The notes: generated by a model not told the origin, from the letters alone. A stretch of DNA of 64,000 nt from an uncultured Verrucomicrobiota bacterium (GCA_903876795.1 CAIRBK010000036.1:78573-142572), one strand, 5' to 3'; shown: positions 43,723 to 52,607, counted from the first letter of the stretch. Numbers and translations: made by a program.

Positions 43723-45585
43723 ATGAAAAAAATAAAACGTCTCGTTCTGCTTTCTGGAGTTATTTCAACGCTCCCCGTAGTTTCCTCCTTCGCTCAAAGT
43801 TCTGATGCGGATATCACAGTCGCCAAGGTGCTTACAGTACCTGGATTGGTTTCGTTTTGGGATTTTTCTGAAGCCGGTGGACAACCTCGTGTGGGCTTAG
43901 ATGAAAATGCATATAGACTAGTCGAAGTCGGGGGTAAAATTTCTCGTATTGTAGATAAAAACTCTCCCTTTGGTCATGCGGCGGTTTTAAACGGAAGCCA
44001 GTTCTTCAAGGCTATCGACCTTGCATCGACGCCCAAACTTAACATTAACGGCCCCGGCGCTGCGTCCTCGCTCACGGTAGTCGGTTGGGTTAAGTGGACC
44101 GACCGGCTTTCATTTCCCGGGGCGTTTATAGCCGGCCGTTGGAATGAGAGCGGAACACGCCAATATGCACTGTTTATTGATTTGCCCTACTACGCAGGCA
44201 AAAACCGCGTGGTAGGCCACGTTTCCCTTACTGGCGGCGACAGCACTCACGCATCCTATCCAGAACTTGTGCTCGAAGGTTACGATGAACCTTTTTCTTG
44301 GGATTACTCCGCCAGCGCCAGTGTGGTTCCCGAGAACAAGTGGGTAATGGTCGCCTTCACTTATGACGGCAGCTATGTGAAGTCCTACCTCAATGGAGTT
44401 TTTGAGTATTATGGTCCCCAGAACTACAATTATAAAGTTAACGCCAAAGATGCGACCAGTGTTGTGCGCCAAACGGCCGTAAAAAATCCGTATTACTTCC
44501 CCTATGGACTTGGTGATATAGAAGAACTTTTTTGTGTTGGAGGCCATTATGCGAACGTGACCAGATCAGGTGGTGGTGCGCACAACTTGATCGGGAGATT
44601 AGGTGGCGTAGCTGTTTTTAATCGCGCACTCGCGGCTCAGGAGTTGGCGGATTTGGCCGCCTTGATCCCCACCCCGATAATCGAGACTCCTTCAGCGGTA
44701 TCGCTTTCTAAGTCATCCCCCTCCTATACTCAGGACTTTGACACGCTTGCCGAAGTTGATTCAGGAGAATGGTTTAACGGTGCATCCTACAAGGGATGGT
44801 ATGCGAGTTTCAACGGTCAGTCCGTCAATGATTATACTGCAGCCAACGGCTCTAACTCGCGGCAGAACGCGCTATTGAGTTTAGGCGCAAGCAATAGCCT
44901 GGAACGGGCCTTGGGTGCACAAACCAATAACAGCCTGCAGCCTGTGCGTTTGGGACTCGCCTTGAAAAACGACACCGGCGTTGTTCAGAACTCGCTGAGC
45001 TTGTCTTATGACTTTGAAGTTTGGCGCTCGGTTGAGTCAGGCGATGGATACGAGGTAGAATATCAAATATTTACGCCTGGTTCGGGTTCGCTTGATAAAG
45101 CAACTGGGTGGACAAGCATATCTAAATTAAAGATTTCGTCTTTACGCACCGGCGGAGCGCTTGATGGGAATGCTGCTGCTAATTCGTCCCGCAATATTGC
45201 GGCCTCAATCGATAATCTTAGCTGGGCCAACGGAGATGAGATTTGGATACGTTGGTCGGATAACAACTCCAAGAGGCAGATGATTGGAATTGATAATGTT
45301 AAAGTTGGTTTACTGCTGCCGCCTGTTCCGAACTCTCTTGAGGTTGTAGAGTGCGCAGATGGATCGCGAGCCTTGCAGTGGTCGACAGAGCAGGGTGATA
45401 CGACCGGTTTCTTGATTGAGTCTAAAGTTGGCGGAATTTGGAGTGAAGTCGCCACCTTGTCCGCATATAACCGGAGATATGTTCTCTCATCCCTTAGCAA
45501 AGGTATTCAGTATGAATACCGACTGAGTGCGAGTAACAGCAAGGGAAGCTCTGAATACAATACGATTACTTTTTCTATTCAGTGA
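43723..45585 (+). CDS. Secreted LamG/concanavalin-like protein with a fibronectin III-like end
   Basis: A 620-residue protein with signal peptide MKKIKRLVLLSGVISTLPVVSSFAQ. Residues about 40-310 form a LamG-type jelly roll (GLVSFWDFSEAGG, VVGWVKWTD, NKWVMVAFTYDGS, RLGGVAVFNRALAAQEL). A second beta domain (YTQDFDTLAEVD, LSLSYDFEVWRS, WIRWSDNNSKRQMIGIDNVKV) follows, and the last 90 residues look like a fibronectin III fold (ALQWSTEQGDTTGFLIESK). There is no PEP-CTERM tail. It probably binds carbohydrate. The gene is clearly less GC-rich than its neighbours, a sign of recent acquisition. Confidence 0.75.
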   Translation: MKKIKRLVLLSGVISTLPVVSSFAQSSDADITVAKVLTVPGLVSFWDFSEAGGQPRVGLDENAYRLVEVGGKISRIVDKNSPFGHAAVLNGSQFFKAIDLASTPKLNINGPGAASSLTVVGWVKWTDRLSFPGAFIAGRWNESGTRQYALFIDLPYYAGKNRVVGHVSLTGGDSTHASYPELVLEGYDEPFSWDYSASASVVPENKWVMVAFTYDGSYVKSYLNGVFEYYGPQNYNYKVNAKDATSVVRQTAVKNPYYFPYGLGDIEELFCVGGHYANVTRSGGGAHNLIGRLGGVAVFNRALAAQELADLAALIPTPIIETPSAVSLSKSSPSYTQDFDTLAEVDSGEWFNGASYKGWYASFNGQSVNDYTAANGSNSRQNALLSLGASNSLERALGAQTNNSLQPVRLGLALKNDTGVVQNSLSLSYDFEVWRSVESGDGYEVEYQIFTPGSGSLDKATGWTSISKLKISSLRTGGALDGNAAANSSRNIAASIDNLSWANGDEIWIRWSDNNSKRQMIGIDNVKVGLLLPPVPNSLEVVECADGSRALQWSTEQGDTTGFLIESKVGGIWSEVATLSAYNRRYVLSSLSKGIQYEYRLSASNSKGSSEYNTITFSIQ

Positions 45586-45694
45586 TCGATTTAGGTGAAG
45601 CTGAACCCGTTGGTTAGGGGCATCCTGTCGAGCTAAGTGCAACAGGTGGCCTAAAGGCATGAAGACCGCGTCAGTTGCTTGCGGGCAGAAAAAA

Positions 45695-45750
45695 ATGACA
45701 TGGGGTGTTCCGGAGAGCGAAGAGCGCAAGACCTGACCACCCCATGTCAT
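45695..45750 (-). terminator. Perfect 13-bp inverted repeat; terminator-like on the minus strand
   Basis: ATGACATGGGGTG (45695-45707) and CACCCCATGTCAT (45738-45750) around a 30-base loop. Read on the minus strand the stem is followed by TTTTTTT, as in an intrinsic terminator, yet no minus-strand gene is seen upstream within 2 kb. Confidence 0.55.
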
Positions 45751-46112
45751 CTTGGGCCAACGGATCGGAAAGCTGGTTGGGTTGTTTTCAATAAAAACAG
45801 CCGTGCGGATTGAAACAGGGGTCGGGTTGTTGCATGGATACATTTCCCCCTTGGAAAGGGCCGCAAGCCTGATGCGCAGACAGCCGTAAGTAGACTACCA
45901 TGTTCCGCCGATGCAGATACCGAAGAATTCTTCAGCTTCCCCAAGAACCGTCTTGTTTCGACCATTGCGCGCATCGCGCTGCGAAAGCTCTTTCAGCGTA
46001 TACCAATGTCTGGATGCTTTTAGACAAAACGATCTCAAAACCGAAATCGCTCCGCGACTCCACTACAGAGGGAATCCGTAGCGGAACTGCGGAGCCGTTT
46101 CCTCCGGACAGA

Positions 46113-46253
46113 CTAAATCACGCAATCCTTGGTGTTCATCGTGCTGGCCAGTCGGCCGAGTTCCGGCACGGCATCCAGTTCCACTGTGAATTCCGCGCCT
46201 GGCTGAGGAGCCAAAGAGCTGACGACCAAAAGGCGTCCTGCCCGCGCGATCAC
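46113..46253 (-). pseudogene. Possible gene remnant (47-residue frame)
   Basis: A GTG-initiated frame encoding IARAGRLLVVSSLAPQPG and then AEFTVELDAVPELGRLAST and MNTKDCVI. The composition looks like real protein rather than a shadow. It has no neighbours in frame, so it may be the last part of a decayed gene. Family unknown. Confidence 0.3.
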
Positions 46254-46425
46254 TCACGCCGCCTGATCGACTGTCTTCGGCCCGGGTCGGAATCTTCCCT
46301 TGGCCGTCGGAGGGAAAGGGTTAAAAAATGCGGACGCCCCGTGAAGTATCTGGGAGTAGACGCTGCGCTTGAAATAAACTCCCTTGCTTCCACTCCATCC
46401 TTGCCGATGGGTTGGAGATCTTTTC

Positions 46426-47310
46426 ATGCATTTTCCGGCGCATTTGTTTTTTCCGTTGGCGAGCAGCGTGGGCTATGTGTTCGCGGTGTTGTTGCTCAAG
46501 CGCACGGCGCATTGGGGCGTGGGTGTGTGGCGGACGACGTTCGTGTCCAACCTCGCGATGGGGTTGGTGTTCGCGACGCTTTGGCCTCTGGGAGGCCCGG
46601 GGCAGCCGGCGGCGATGTTGTGGCAACCGGTGGTTGGCGGGCTGCTGTTTGTGATCGGTCAGGTGTTCACATTTCTGGCGCTCAACTACGGTGATGTCTC
46701 GGTCGCGACCCCGGTGCTCGGGTTGAAGATCGTGCTGGTGGCGCTGTCGAGCGTGCTGCTGCTGCCGCAGCCGGTGCCGGTGTTGTGGTGGATTGCGGCG
46801 GGATTGAGTTCGCTGGCGGTGCTGCTGCTGAGCCGCGGGGAATCGCGCCCGCGTCATGCGATCGGGCGCACGGTGGTGTCGGCGGGGTTGGCGGCGGGGA
46901 GTTTCGCGATGGCCGATGTGCTGGTGCAGAAATGGGCGCCGGCGTGGGGAGTGGGACGATTTTTGCCGCTGATGTTCGGGTCGGTGGCGTTGCTGTCGTT
47001 TGCGTTGATCCCGTTTTTCAGCGCTTCGTTGACGGCGGTGCCGAAGGCGGCGTGGGGCTGGCTGGCGGCCGGGAGCGTGCTGCTCGCGATGCAGGCGGCG
47101 GGAATGGCGTATGCGCTGGGCGTGTTTGGCGACGCGACGGCCGTCAACATCGTGTATTCGGCGCGCGGGTTGTGGAGCGTGGCGGCAGTGTGGCTGATCG
47201 GGCATTGGTTTGCCAACGAGGAGCAACGGCTGGGGCCGGCGGTGCTGCGCAGCCGATTGGCGGGCGCGGGGTTGATGCTTGCGGCGATAGCGCTGGTGGT
47301 GTTCGGCTGA
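46426..47310 (+). CDS. EamA/DMT-family transporter
   Basis: A 294-residue protein with about ten membrane helices in two EamA repeats (for example LFFPLASSVGYVFAVLLL, GGLLFVIGQVFTFLALNYG, and GWLAAGSVLLAMQAAGMAYAL in the second half). Members export metabolites or amino acids; the substrate is not evident. The ATG at 46426 is preferred because GGAG stands seven bases before it, one of the few clear ribosome-binding sites in this window. Confidence 0.88.
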   Translation: MHFPAHLFFPLASSVGYVFAVLLLKRTAHWGVGVWRTTFVSNLAMGLVFATLWPLGGPGQPAAMLWQPVVGGLLFVIGQVFTFLALNYGDVSVATPVLGLKIVLVALSSVLLLPQPVPVLWWIAAGLSSLAVLLLSRGESRPRHAIGRTVVSAGLAAGSFAMADVLVQKWAPAWGVGRFLPLMFGSVALLSFALIPFFSASLTAVPKAAWGWLAAGSVLLAMQAAGMAYALGVFGDATAVNIVYSARGLWSVAAVWLIGHWFANEEQRLGPAVLRSRLAGAGLMLAAIALVVFG

Positions 47311-47394
47311 AGCGGGCCAGCCAGCAGCGACGGGCGCGTCACGCTTGTCGCGCGTTCCGGCAGGATTTTTGTGCATCCCGCGAGGCGAGGAAAA

Positions 47395-47746
47395 TGGTGG
47401 AGGTGCCGGGATTTGAACCCGGGTCTCCTTGATCTTTGCACGCCGCGTCTACCCTTATGTGCTGGTGTTTGTCTCGCCGGCGTTACGCGACCAACCGCGC
47501 TTAGACGCAAGCATATCCCCGGGTGAAGATACGACGCACAGCCCGCGGATGGCTCCATGCGTTATGTCTGCTGTCGTCGTCCACGTTGGCTAGCAGATGT
47601 CACCAGGCGGACGTCACCGCACTTAGGCGGCGAGGGGCATTTCTTCAGTGTTGCCGTTTGTTTTTTTGAACGGGGATTTACGAGATGCGTTCATGCTCGA
47701 AGGGCAGCGGCGCACGCCAACCAAGGATCGAATCCGGAACACCCCC
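47395..47746 (-). ncRNA. ssrA: Transfer-messenger RNA (tmRNA)
   Basis: Read on the minus strand. The 5' end is GGGGGTGTTCCGGATTCGAT and the 3' end has CCCGGGTTCAAATCCCGG followed by CACCTCCACCA. GGGGGTG pairs with CACCTCC (one G-U) as the acceptor stem, and the T arm is complete with CCA encoded. The tag frame most likely resumes at a GCA about 60 bases in, reading ASRKSPFKKT and ending NTEEMPLAA before TAA (21 residues). tmRNA with SmpB rescues stalled ribosomes; the -LAA end is the usual protease signal. Length is 352 bases. Confidence 0.93.
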
Positions 47747-47789
47747 AAGGTGTTGGTGCGATGCCGATGCGCGGGGCGCATGACACCGT

Positions 47790-47817
47790 CGGATAGGATC
47801 GGCGCGAGGCCAATCAA
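47790..47817 (-). promoter_or_regulatory. Possible tmRNA promoter
   Basis: On the minus strand TTGATT and TATCCG are separated by 16 bases, and TATCCG lies about 44 bases before the mature tmRNA 5' end. Match to consensus is moderate. Confidence 0.3.
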
Positions 47818-47887
47818 AGAACAGGGCAAGACGTTGTGCCCGGAACGGCCCGATGGCAAGCGTGGCGACGAAGGAAGAAAGTGCCTG

Positions 47888-49540
47888 CTACTTGTGCCGG
47901 CCGAAGCGGACGATGTCCCAGACGACGTAGAGGCCCAGCAGGGCGGAGATGAGGTAGCCGACGATGCCCAGGGCGGGGTAGCCGAAGAGATACGGGCGGA
48001 TGCCGGTGGTGACGATCAGCGAGGAACCGATGATGAGGGCGCCGATGATGACGCCGAGCGTAAGACGGTTGCTGGCGGCGCTGATGGCGTCGTCGAGTTG
48101 TTCCAGGCCCTGGTGCTGGAACTTGATGGTGAGGTCGTCGTGTTCGATGCGGCGGATGATGCGGAAGATGCCGGTTGGCAGTTCGCGGGCGCCGGTGAAC
48201 AGCGAGCGCAGCATCGAGCGGCTCTCGCGCAGGAGGGCGCGCGGCCCGGTGCGGTCCTTCTGGAGCTGGACGAGGATGGGCCGGGCCTCGGCCCGCAGGT
48301 CGAAGCGGGGATCGAGCGTGCGGGCGACCTCCTCGATGGAGAGCACGGCCTTGGCCATGAGCGAGTAGTCGCGGGTGATGTTGATGCCGTTTTGCCCGAA
48401 GATGAAGAGGAGCTTGAGCATGGCGCGGCCGAGTTGGACGCGGCCGATCGCGCCGTTGAAATCCTCGCGCAGGGCCAAGGTGACGTCGCGCTCCATGGCG
48501 CGGAGGTCGGCGCGGCCGCCGGGGCTGCCAAGGTCGGCGGCGATCTGCACGATGCGCTCGGCGTCCTGCTGGACGGCGGCGGTGAACAGGTCGGCGAGAG
48601 CGAAGCGGAGGCGGCGGGTGAGGTTGCCGGCCATGCCCCAGTCGAGGAAGCAGAGGCGGCCGTCGGGGGTCACGAGGACGTTGCCCGCGTGGGGGTCGGC
48701 GTGGAAGAAGCCGGCGATGAGGACTTGGTGTATGAGCGAGGCCGCGCCGTTGGCGGCGATGCGCCCGGCCTCGGCGGGCGCCAGGCGTGCCTCACCGACG
48801 GTCACGCCGGTGATCCGTTGCATCACCAGGACGCGTTGGCAGCAGAGCTCGTCGATCACCTCGGGGGCGAAGACGCGGTCGGGGTGGGGATTGAGGGCGT
48901 TGAAATAGCGCTGGTTGCGGGCCTCGTGACGGAAGTCGAGTTCGCGCAGGAGATTTTCCCGCACCTCGGCGACCACGGAGGGCAGGTCGTAGGGTTGGAG
49001 ACCTTCGATGCGGTGATGGAGCTGGCCGGCGAACCAGGCCAGCAGGTCGAGGTCGGCGTGGACGGTTTTGGCGAGGTTGGGCCGCTGGATTTTCACGGCG
49101 ACCTCGCGGCCGTCGGGCAATGTTGCGAAATAAACCTGGGCGAGCGAGGCGCTGGCGATGGGGGTGTCGTCAAACGCGGTGAACGCCTCGGACGGGGTGA
49201 CACCGAGGTCCTCGACGAAGACCGTGCTCATCTCGGCGAAGGGCAGGGGGCTGACGGCGTTCTGGAGTTTGCGCAGTTCGTAGATGAGCGAATGCGGCAG
49301 CACGTCGGGCCGCATGCTCATCAACTGGCCGGCCTTGACGAAGGTCGGCCCCAGCTCCTCGAGGGCGAGGCGGAGGCGTTCCCACAGGGTGCGGCGCTCG
49401 GCGGGCTGGGGGATGATGCGCTTCCAGAGGCCTTCCTGCGGATCGAGCTGGGCGAGCAGGTTGGCGAAGCCGTGCTTGGCGAGGACGGCGAAGATGTCCT
49501 TGGCGCGGGCGGCGTTGCTGAGGAAGGTCAGCGGTTTCAC
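47888..49540 (-). CDS. UbiB/AarF-family (ABC1/ADCK) atypical kinase
   Basis: A 550-residue protein. Family features: LEELGPTFVKAGQLMSMRPD (KxGQ motif), ASASLAQVYFATL, VAVKIQRP with the Ala-rich loop lysine, FFHADPHAGNVLV and FLDWGMAG, where Trp stands in the DFG position. Two membrane helices close the protein (LTLGVIIGALIIGSSLIV, then IVGYLISALLGLYVVW). It supports quinone biosynthesis or lipid homeostasis. It overlaps the upstream phasin-like gene by an ATGA, so the two are co-expressed. Confidence 0.93.
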   Translation of the reverse strand: MKPLTFLSNAARAKDIFAVLAKHGFANLLAQLDPQEGLWKRIIPQPAERRTLWERLRLALEELGPTFVKAGQLMSMRPDVLPHSLIYELRKLQNAVSPLPFAEMSTVFVEDLGVTPSEAFTAFDDTPIASASLAQVYFATLPDGREVAVKIQRPNLAKTVHADLDLLAWFAGQLHHRIEGLQPYDLPSVVAEVRENLLRELDFRHEARNQRYFNALNPHPDRVFAPEVIDELCCQRVLVMQRITGVTVGEARLAPAEAGRIAANGAASLIHQVLIAGFFHADPHAGNVLVTPDGRLCFLDWGMAGNLTRRLRFALADLFTAAVQQDAERIVQIAADLGSPGGRADLRAMERDVTLALREDFNGAIGRVQLGRAMLKLLFIFGQNGINITRDYSLMAKAVLSIEEVARTLDPRFDLRAEARPILVQLQKDRTGPRALLRESRSMLRSLFTGARELPTGIFRIIRRIEHDDLTIKFQHQGLEQLDDAISAASNRLTLGVIIGALIIGSSLIVTTGIRPYLFGYPALGIVGYLISALLGLYVVWDIVRFGRHK

Positions 49541-49857
49541 GGTTCGCCGGCGCGGGTGGGCGGGGTGGCGAGCCTGGCTTCGAGGGCGCGGATGCGTTCT
49601 TCGAGGGCGGAGATGCGGGCGTCGGGCTTGTCGCCGTCACGGGAGGCGATGTCCTGGATCTTGGCGGCGAGCGTCTGGCTGACTTCCTCGAATTCCTTGC
49701 GGCCCTGTTCGGCGATCTTGGAGGCGATGATCTTGGCGTCCTCGGCCTTCACTTTGCCTTGGCGCACGTAGTCGGCGAGGGTGTCCTCGACTTTTTCCTT
49801 GGTGATGACGGCGGCGCCCACGCCCGCGAGGAGGGTTTTTTTGATGAGGTCGAGCAT
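49537..49857 (-). CDS. Phasin-like coiled-coil protein
   Basis: A 106-residue protein: MLDLIKKTLLAGVGAAVITKE, an amphipathic opening helix, a Lys/Glu-rich helical stretch (AEDAKIIASKIAEQGRKEFEE) and a final coiled coil (ARISALEERIRALEARL). This matches the phasin superfamily (PhaF/PhaI-like) that coats storage granules. No polyhydroxyalkanoate genes are nearby. Translational coupling to the UbiB-family kinase is a recurrent arrangement and suggests a joint role at membranes. Confidence 0.75.
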   Translation of the reverse strand: MLDLIKKTLLAGVGAAVITKEKVEDTLADYVRQGKVKAEDAKIIASKIAEQGRKEFEEVSQTLAAKIQDIASRDGDKPDARISALEERIRALEARLATPPTRAGEP

Positions 49858-49911
49858 AGTGCCGAAATCCTAATCACCTTGCGGGCACCGGCAACCGCAA
49901 AGGCGGCGCGA

Positions 49912-51186
49912 TTATTCGGCAAGGACGGGCGCGACCGGCATGGGGTGGCGACCCGGTTGTGCGGCGTGCGGGGCGGCGGCGCGCAGACGCCAGGCGAGAG
50001 CGACCGTGAGCACAAACGCGCCGACGGCGACCCAGCCCACGCGACCGTAGCCGACGAGCCGGCCCGAGGAGGCTTCTGTCGCCACGAGGGCACCGGCGAC
50101 GAGGTTGGCGAGTCCGCTGAAGGCCTGTTGCACGGCCGAGTTCACGCTCATGAAGCCGCCCCGGTAGCGTGGCTCGACGGCGTTGCTCACCATCGACATG
50201 GCCGGCGTGAAGCGGCCCGACATGGTGACAAAGAACATCGTGGTGATGGCGAGCGTGACCGGGATGGGCGAGGCGCCGAGGTGCGTGAGCGTCAACACGG
50301 TGGCCACGGCCACCACCGTTACGGCGCCGAGAACGTGGAGTTTGTCGTGTTGGTCTGAAAGCCGGCCGAAGAGCCCGGTGGTGAAGAATGTCGCCGCGCC
50401 TCCGCAGAGATAAACAAACTTGAGCTGAGACTCCGTGAGTCCGGTATTGGCGACGAGCGAGGGAGACATGAACGGTATCACCAGGCCGCCGGCGAAAACG
50501 AGGGCGGCCGTCAGGAGAAATCCCCGCAGGTGGACGTTGTGCGTGAGGATTTCCCACATCTGGCGGCCGGGGTGGGTTTTGATGTGCGAGGGTGGCAGCG
50601 CGGGCAGGAAGCGCGCGGCGATGAACCAGATCGGCACGCTCAAGCCTGCCAACAGCAGAAACGGCGCGTGCCATTCAAACATGTCCACCAAGATCAATCC
50701 GCTGGGCACGCCGAGGACCGAGGCGAGCGGGAAGGCCGTCATCACGACCGCCATGCCGCGCCCGCGGCGCTCGGGCGGGATGACATCGGCCACGATGGCC
50801 ATGACGATGGAGCCGGCGACACCGCCGCAGGCACCGGCGGCCACGCGGGCGGCGAGCAGCAGGTGGAAAGTCGGCGCGAGGGCGCAGGCCAGGGTGGCCA
50901 GGCCGAAACCGGCGTAGAGCCAGAGCAGGGCGCGTTTACGGTCGAGACGGTCGATGAAGAAGCCGCCGGCAAAACCGGTGACGGCGGCGGCCAAACCGTA
51001 AGCGGCCACGAGGTGGCTGAACTGGGTGGGACTGATTTGGAACACCCGCATGAGGCCGGCACCGAGCGGCATCATGATCATGAAATCCATGATATGCGTG
51101 AACTGCACTGCGGCCAGGGTGAAGAGCACGCCCCGTTCGGTGGTGGCCGCGCGAGCGGCGGTTGGCGATACGGGAGTGGTGGACAT
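49912..51186 (-). CDS. Major facilitator superfamily transporter
   Basis: A 424-residue protein with 12 membrane helices, the loop 2-3 motif GGFFIDRLDRKRALL and RRGRGMAVVMTAFPLASVLGVPSG (shown in outline). The second half has GLFGRLSDQHDKLHVLG at the corresponding loop. It resembles drug or sugar efflux permeases (AraJ/multidrug types). The substrate is not evident. The start ATG is preceded by TatA in the same direction. Confidence 0.9.
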   Translation of the reverse strand: MSTTPVSPTAARAATTERGVLFTLAAVQFTHIMDFMIMMPLGAGLMRVFQISPTQFSHLVAAYGLAAAVTGFAGGFFIDRLDRKRALLWLYAGFGLATLACALAPTFHLLLAARVAAGACGGVAGSIVMAIVADVIPPERRGRGMAVVMTAFPLASVLGVPSGLILVDMFEWHAPFLLLAGLSVPIWFIAARFLPALPPSHIKTHPGRQMWEILTHNVHLRGFLLTAALVFAGGLVIPFMSPSLVANTGLTESQLKFVYLCGGAATFFTTGLFGRLSDQHDKLHVLGAVTVVAVATVLTLTHLGASPIPVTLAITTMFFVTMSGRFTPAMSMVSNAVEPRYRGGFMSVNSAVQQAFSGLANLVAGALVATEASSGRLVGYGRVGWVAVGAFVLTVALAWRLRAAAPHAAQPGRHPMPVAPVLAE

Positions 51187-51278
51187 GCGGCGAGCGAAGC
51201 TAGCATTTCCTGCACCCTTTCGCCGACGCGGAATGAGAATAATTCAACACCCGGGTTGCGGGTGCCGCCTGACCGCGT

Positions 51279-51614
51279 TCAGGCGGCGCCGGCGGGCGGT
51301 GGCGGCGGGGCTTCGTTTTTTTGGGCGGGGGCCGGCGCGGCCGGAGTGATCGCGGCCACCGGCGGAGGGGAAAACGGTGCCTGGGCGGCGGGTTTGCGCT
51401 CGCCAACGGGGTCCTCCTCCAGCGCGCGCTTGATCTGGTCCTCCACTCCGGTGGTGGCTTTTTTGAATTCGCGGATGGATTTACCCAGGCCTTTGGCGAG
51501 CTCCGGCATCCGCTGGCCGCCGAACAACAGCAGGATCACGATGAGGATCAGGATCATTTCGCCGCCGCCGACATCGCCGATAAAGGCCAGGGAGGGAGTG
51601 AGGGAAGGCATCAT
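51279..51614 (-). CDS. tatA: Twin-arginine translocase subunit TatA/TatE
   Basis: A 111-residue protein: short extracytoplasmic N-terminus, a membrane helix (MILILIVILLLFGGQRMPEL at about 20-39, with the FG hinge) and an amphipathic helix (LAKGLGKSIREFKKATTG), then an acidic region and a Pro-rich tail. TatA forms the translocation pore with TatC. No tatC is present in the window. The tail of PPPPPAG is longer than usual. Confidence 0.88.
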   Translation of the reverse strand: MMPSLTPSLAFIGDVGGGEMILILIVILLLFGGQRMPELAKGLGKSIREFKKATTGVEDQIKRALEEDPVGERKPAAQAPFSPPPVAAITPAAPAPAQKNEAPPPPPAGAA

Positions 51615-51686
51615 GATTTAGAAGGGCGGCAACAAAGGGTTAAACTAGTCGTAGGCGAAGCGGGCAGGCGAGCGTGCGGTGAAGTT

Positions 51687-52607
51687 TTATTTGACCGCGA
51701 TCTCGACGACAAAACTTTGCGCCTGGCCGGGTTGGACCCAGTGCAGGCCGATCTTGGTCTCGGGGGCGTTGGGCGGGCCCATCCACGGTTCAACGCAGTA
51801 AAAAGGAGCCTCCGGCGACAGGGTCCAGGTGACCACGGTGGCCTCGGGCGGCGGCACGGCGGCGGTGCCATGTCGGAGGCTCACCTGGCCGGGACCGGCG
51901 GCGGGGCCGAAAGTGAGGGTGTTGGACTTGAGGCCGAGGTGGAAGGTGTCGATCAGCGCGGGGTTGTCGAGGCGCTCCTCGGGCTGGAGGGCGGGACCGG
52001 GCACGAGTTTGCCGGCGGGGTCCTGGCGGTGTGTGCGCGCGGCCGGGATGCGGATGGCGTAGTCGCCGCGTTTGCGGCCGTCGGACCAGGGCACGGTGAA
52101 ATAGAAATGGTGCCCCGCGCTCCAAGGGATGGGCTGGGTGTCGAGGTTACGCAGCGTGAGTTCGCAGGCGAGGCCCAGTTCGGAGAAACGGTAGGCGACG
52201 GTGAACTCGTAGTTGAACGGGTAGTACTGACCGGCCGCGGCGTCGGGCACGAGGACGGCGGTGAAGCCGCGTGCATCCAGACGGATGATCTTGAATTCAC
52301 CGTCGCGGGCGAAGCCGTGCATGGGCATCGGCCGGCGGATGCCGGCGGGGTCTCGCCACTGGTGGATATCGCCGGCGTCGAACGTGCGGGCGTTGAATGG
52401 AAACAGGATCGGGTTGCCCCCGCGCACATTGGGGAAGGCGTTGAAGTCGGCGTCCTCCGGCCAGTATACGATGTCGCGCACGGAGCCGTCGCCGAGCGCG
52501 AGATGCCAGTTCATCAGCCTTGCGCCGTGTTCGGGGAGGGCGAGGAAGGTTGATCGGCCGACCTGCCAGCGCGTGAGCGTTTTTCCGAGATAGGGCACCT
52601 TTTCCAT
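51687..52607 (-). CDS. Aldose 1-epimerase-like enzyme
   Basis: A 306-residue beta-sandwich protein of the mutarotase superfamily. Family features: GARLMNWHLALGDGSVRDI, GGNPILFPF, PMHGFARDGEFKI with the catalytic-type His, WSAGHHFYFTVPW, and CVEPWMGPPNAPE with the glutamate near the end. It interconverts alpha and beta sugar anomers; the sugar could be a hexose or hexose phosphate. Confidence 0.88.
   Translation of the reverse strand: MEKVPYLGKTLTRWQVGRSTFLALPEHGARLMNWHLALGDGSVRDIVYWPEDADFNAFPNVRGGNPILFPFNARTFDAGDIHQWRDPAGIRRPMPMHGFARDGEFKIIRLDARGFTAVLVPDAAAGQYYPFNYEFTVAYRFSELGLACELTLRNLDTQPIPWSAGHHFYFTVPWSDGRKRGDYAIRIPAARTHRQDPAGKLVPGPALQPEERLDNPALIDTFHLGLKSNTLTFGPAAGPGQVSLRHGTAAVPPPEATVVTWTLSPEAPFYCVEPWMGPPNAPETKIGLHWVQPGQAQSFVVEIAVK

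Larger units (their letters stand above)
45586..46425. other. Mostly non-coding 0.8-kb tract after the LamG gene
   Basis: No long reading frame with protein-like composition on either strand. It contains a perfect 13-bp inverted repeat (45695-45750), a short minus-strand frame (46113-46253) that may be a gene remnant, and the GGAG ribosome-binding site of the next gene (46414). Mixed composition suggests decayed or inserted DNA. Confidence 0.5.

Noticed and set aside
45695..45750. Inverted repeat as the two ends of an insertion sequence
   Set aside because: The arms are only 30 bases apart and no transposase lies near; only a terminator or tiny element remains possible.
45487..45843. A 118-codon minus-strand frame with RWPKMTWGGQVLRSS
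   Set aside because: The frame crosses the LamG gene end and the inverted repeat, and its composition is not convincing as a protein.
47401..47425. An ordinary tRNA gene at the T-arm-like sequence
   Set aside because: The D and anticodon arms are missing, and the 5' half with GGATTCGAT lies about 330 bases away, as in tmRNA.
47648..49771. A 707-codon plus-strand open frame
   Set aside because: It runs antisense through tmRNA, the UbiB-family gene and the phasin-like gene, all supported on the minus strand.
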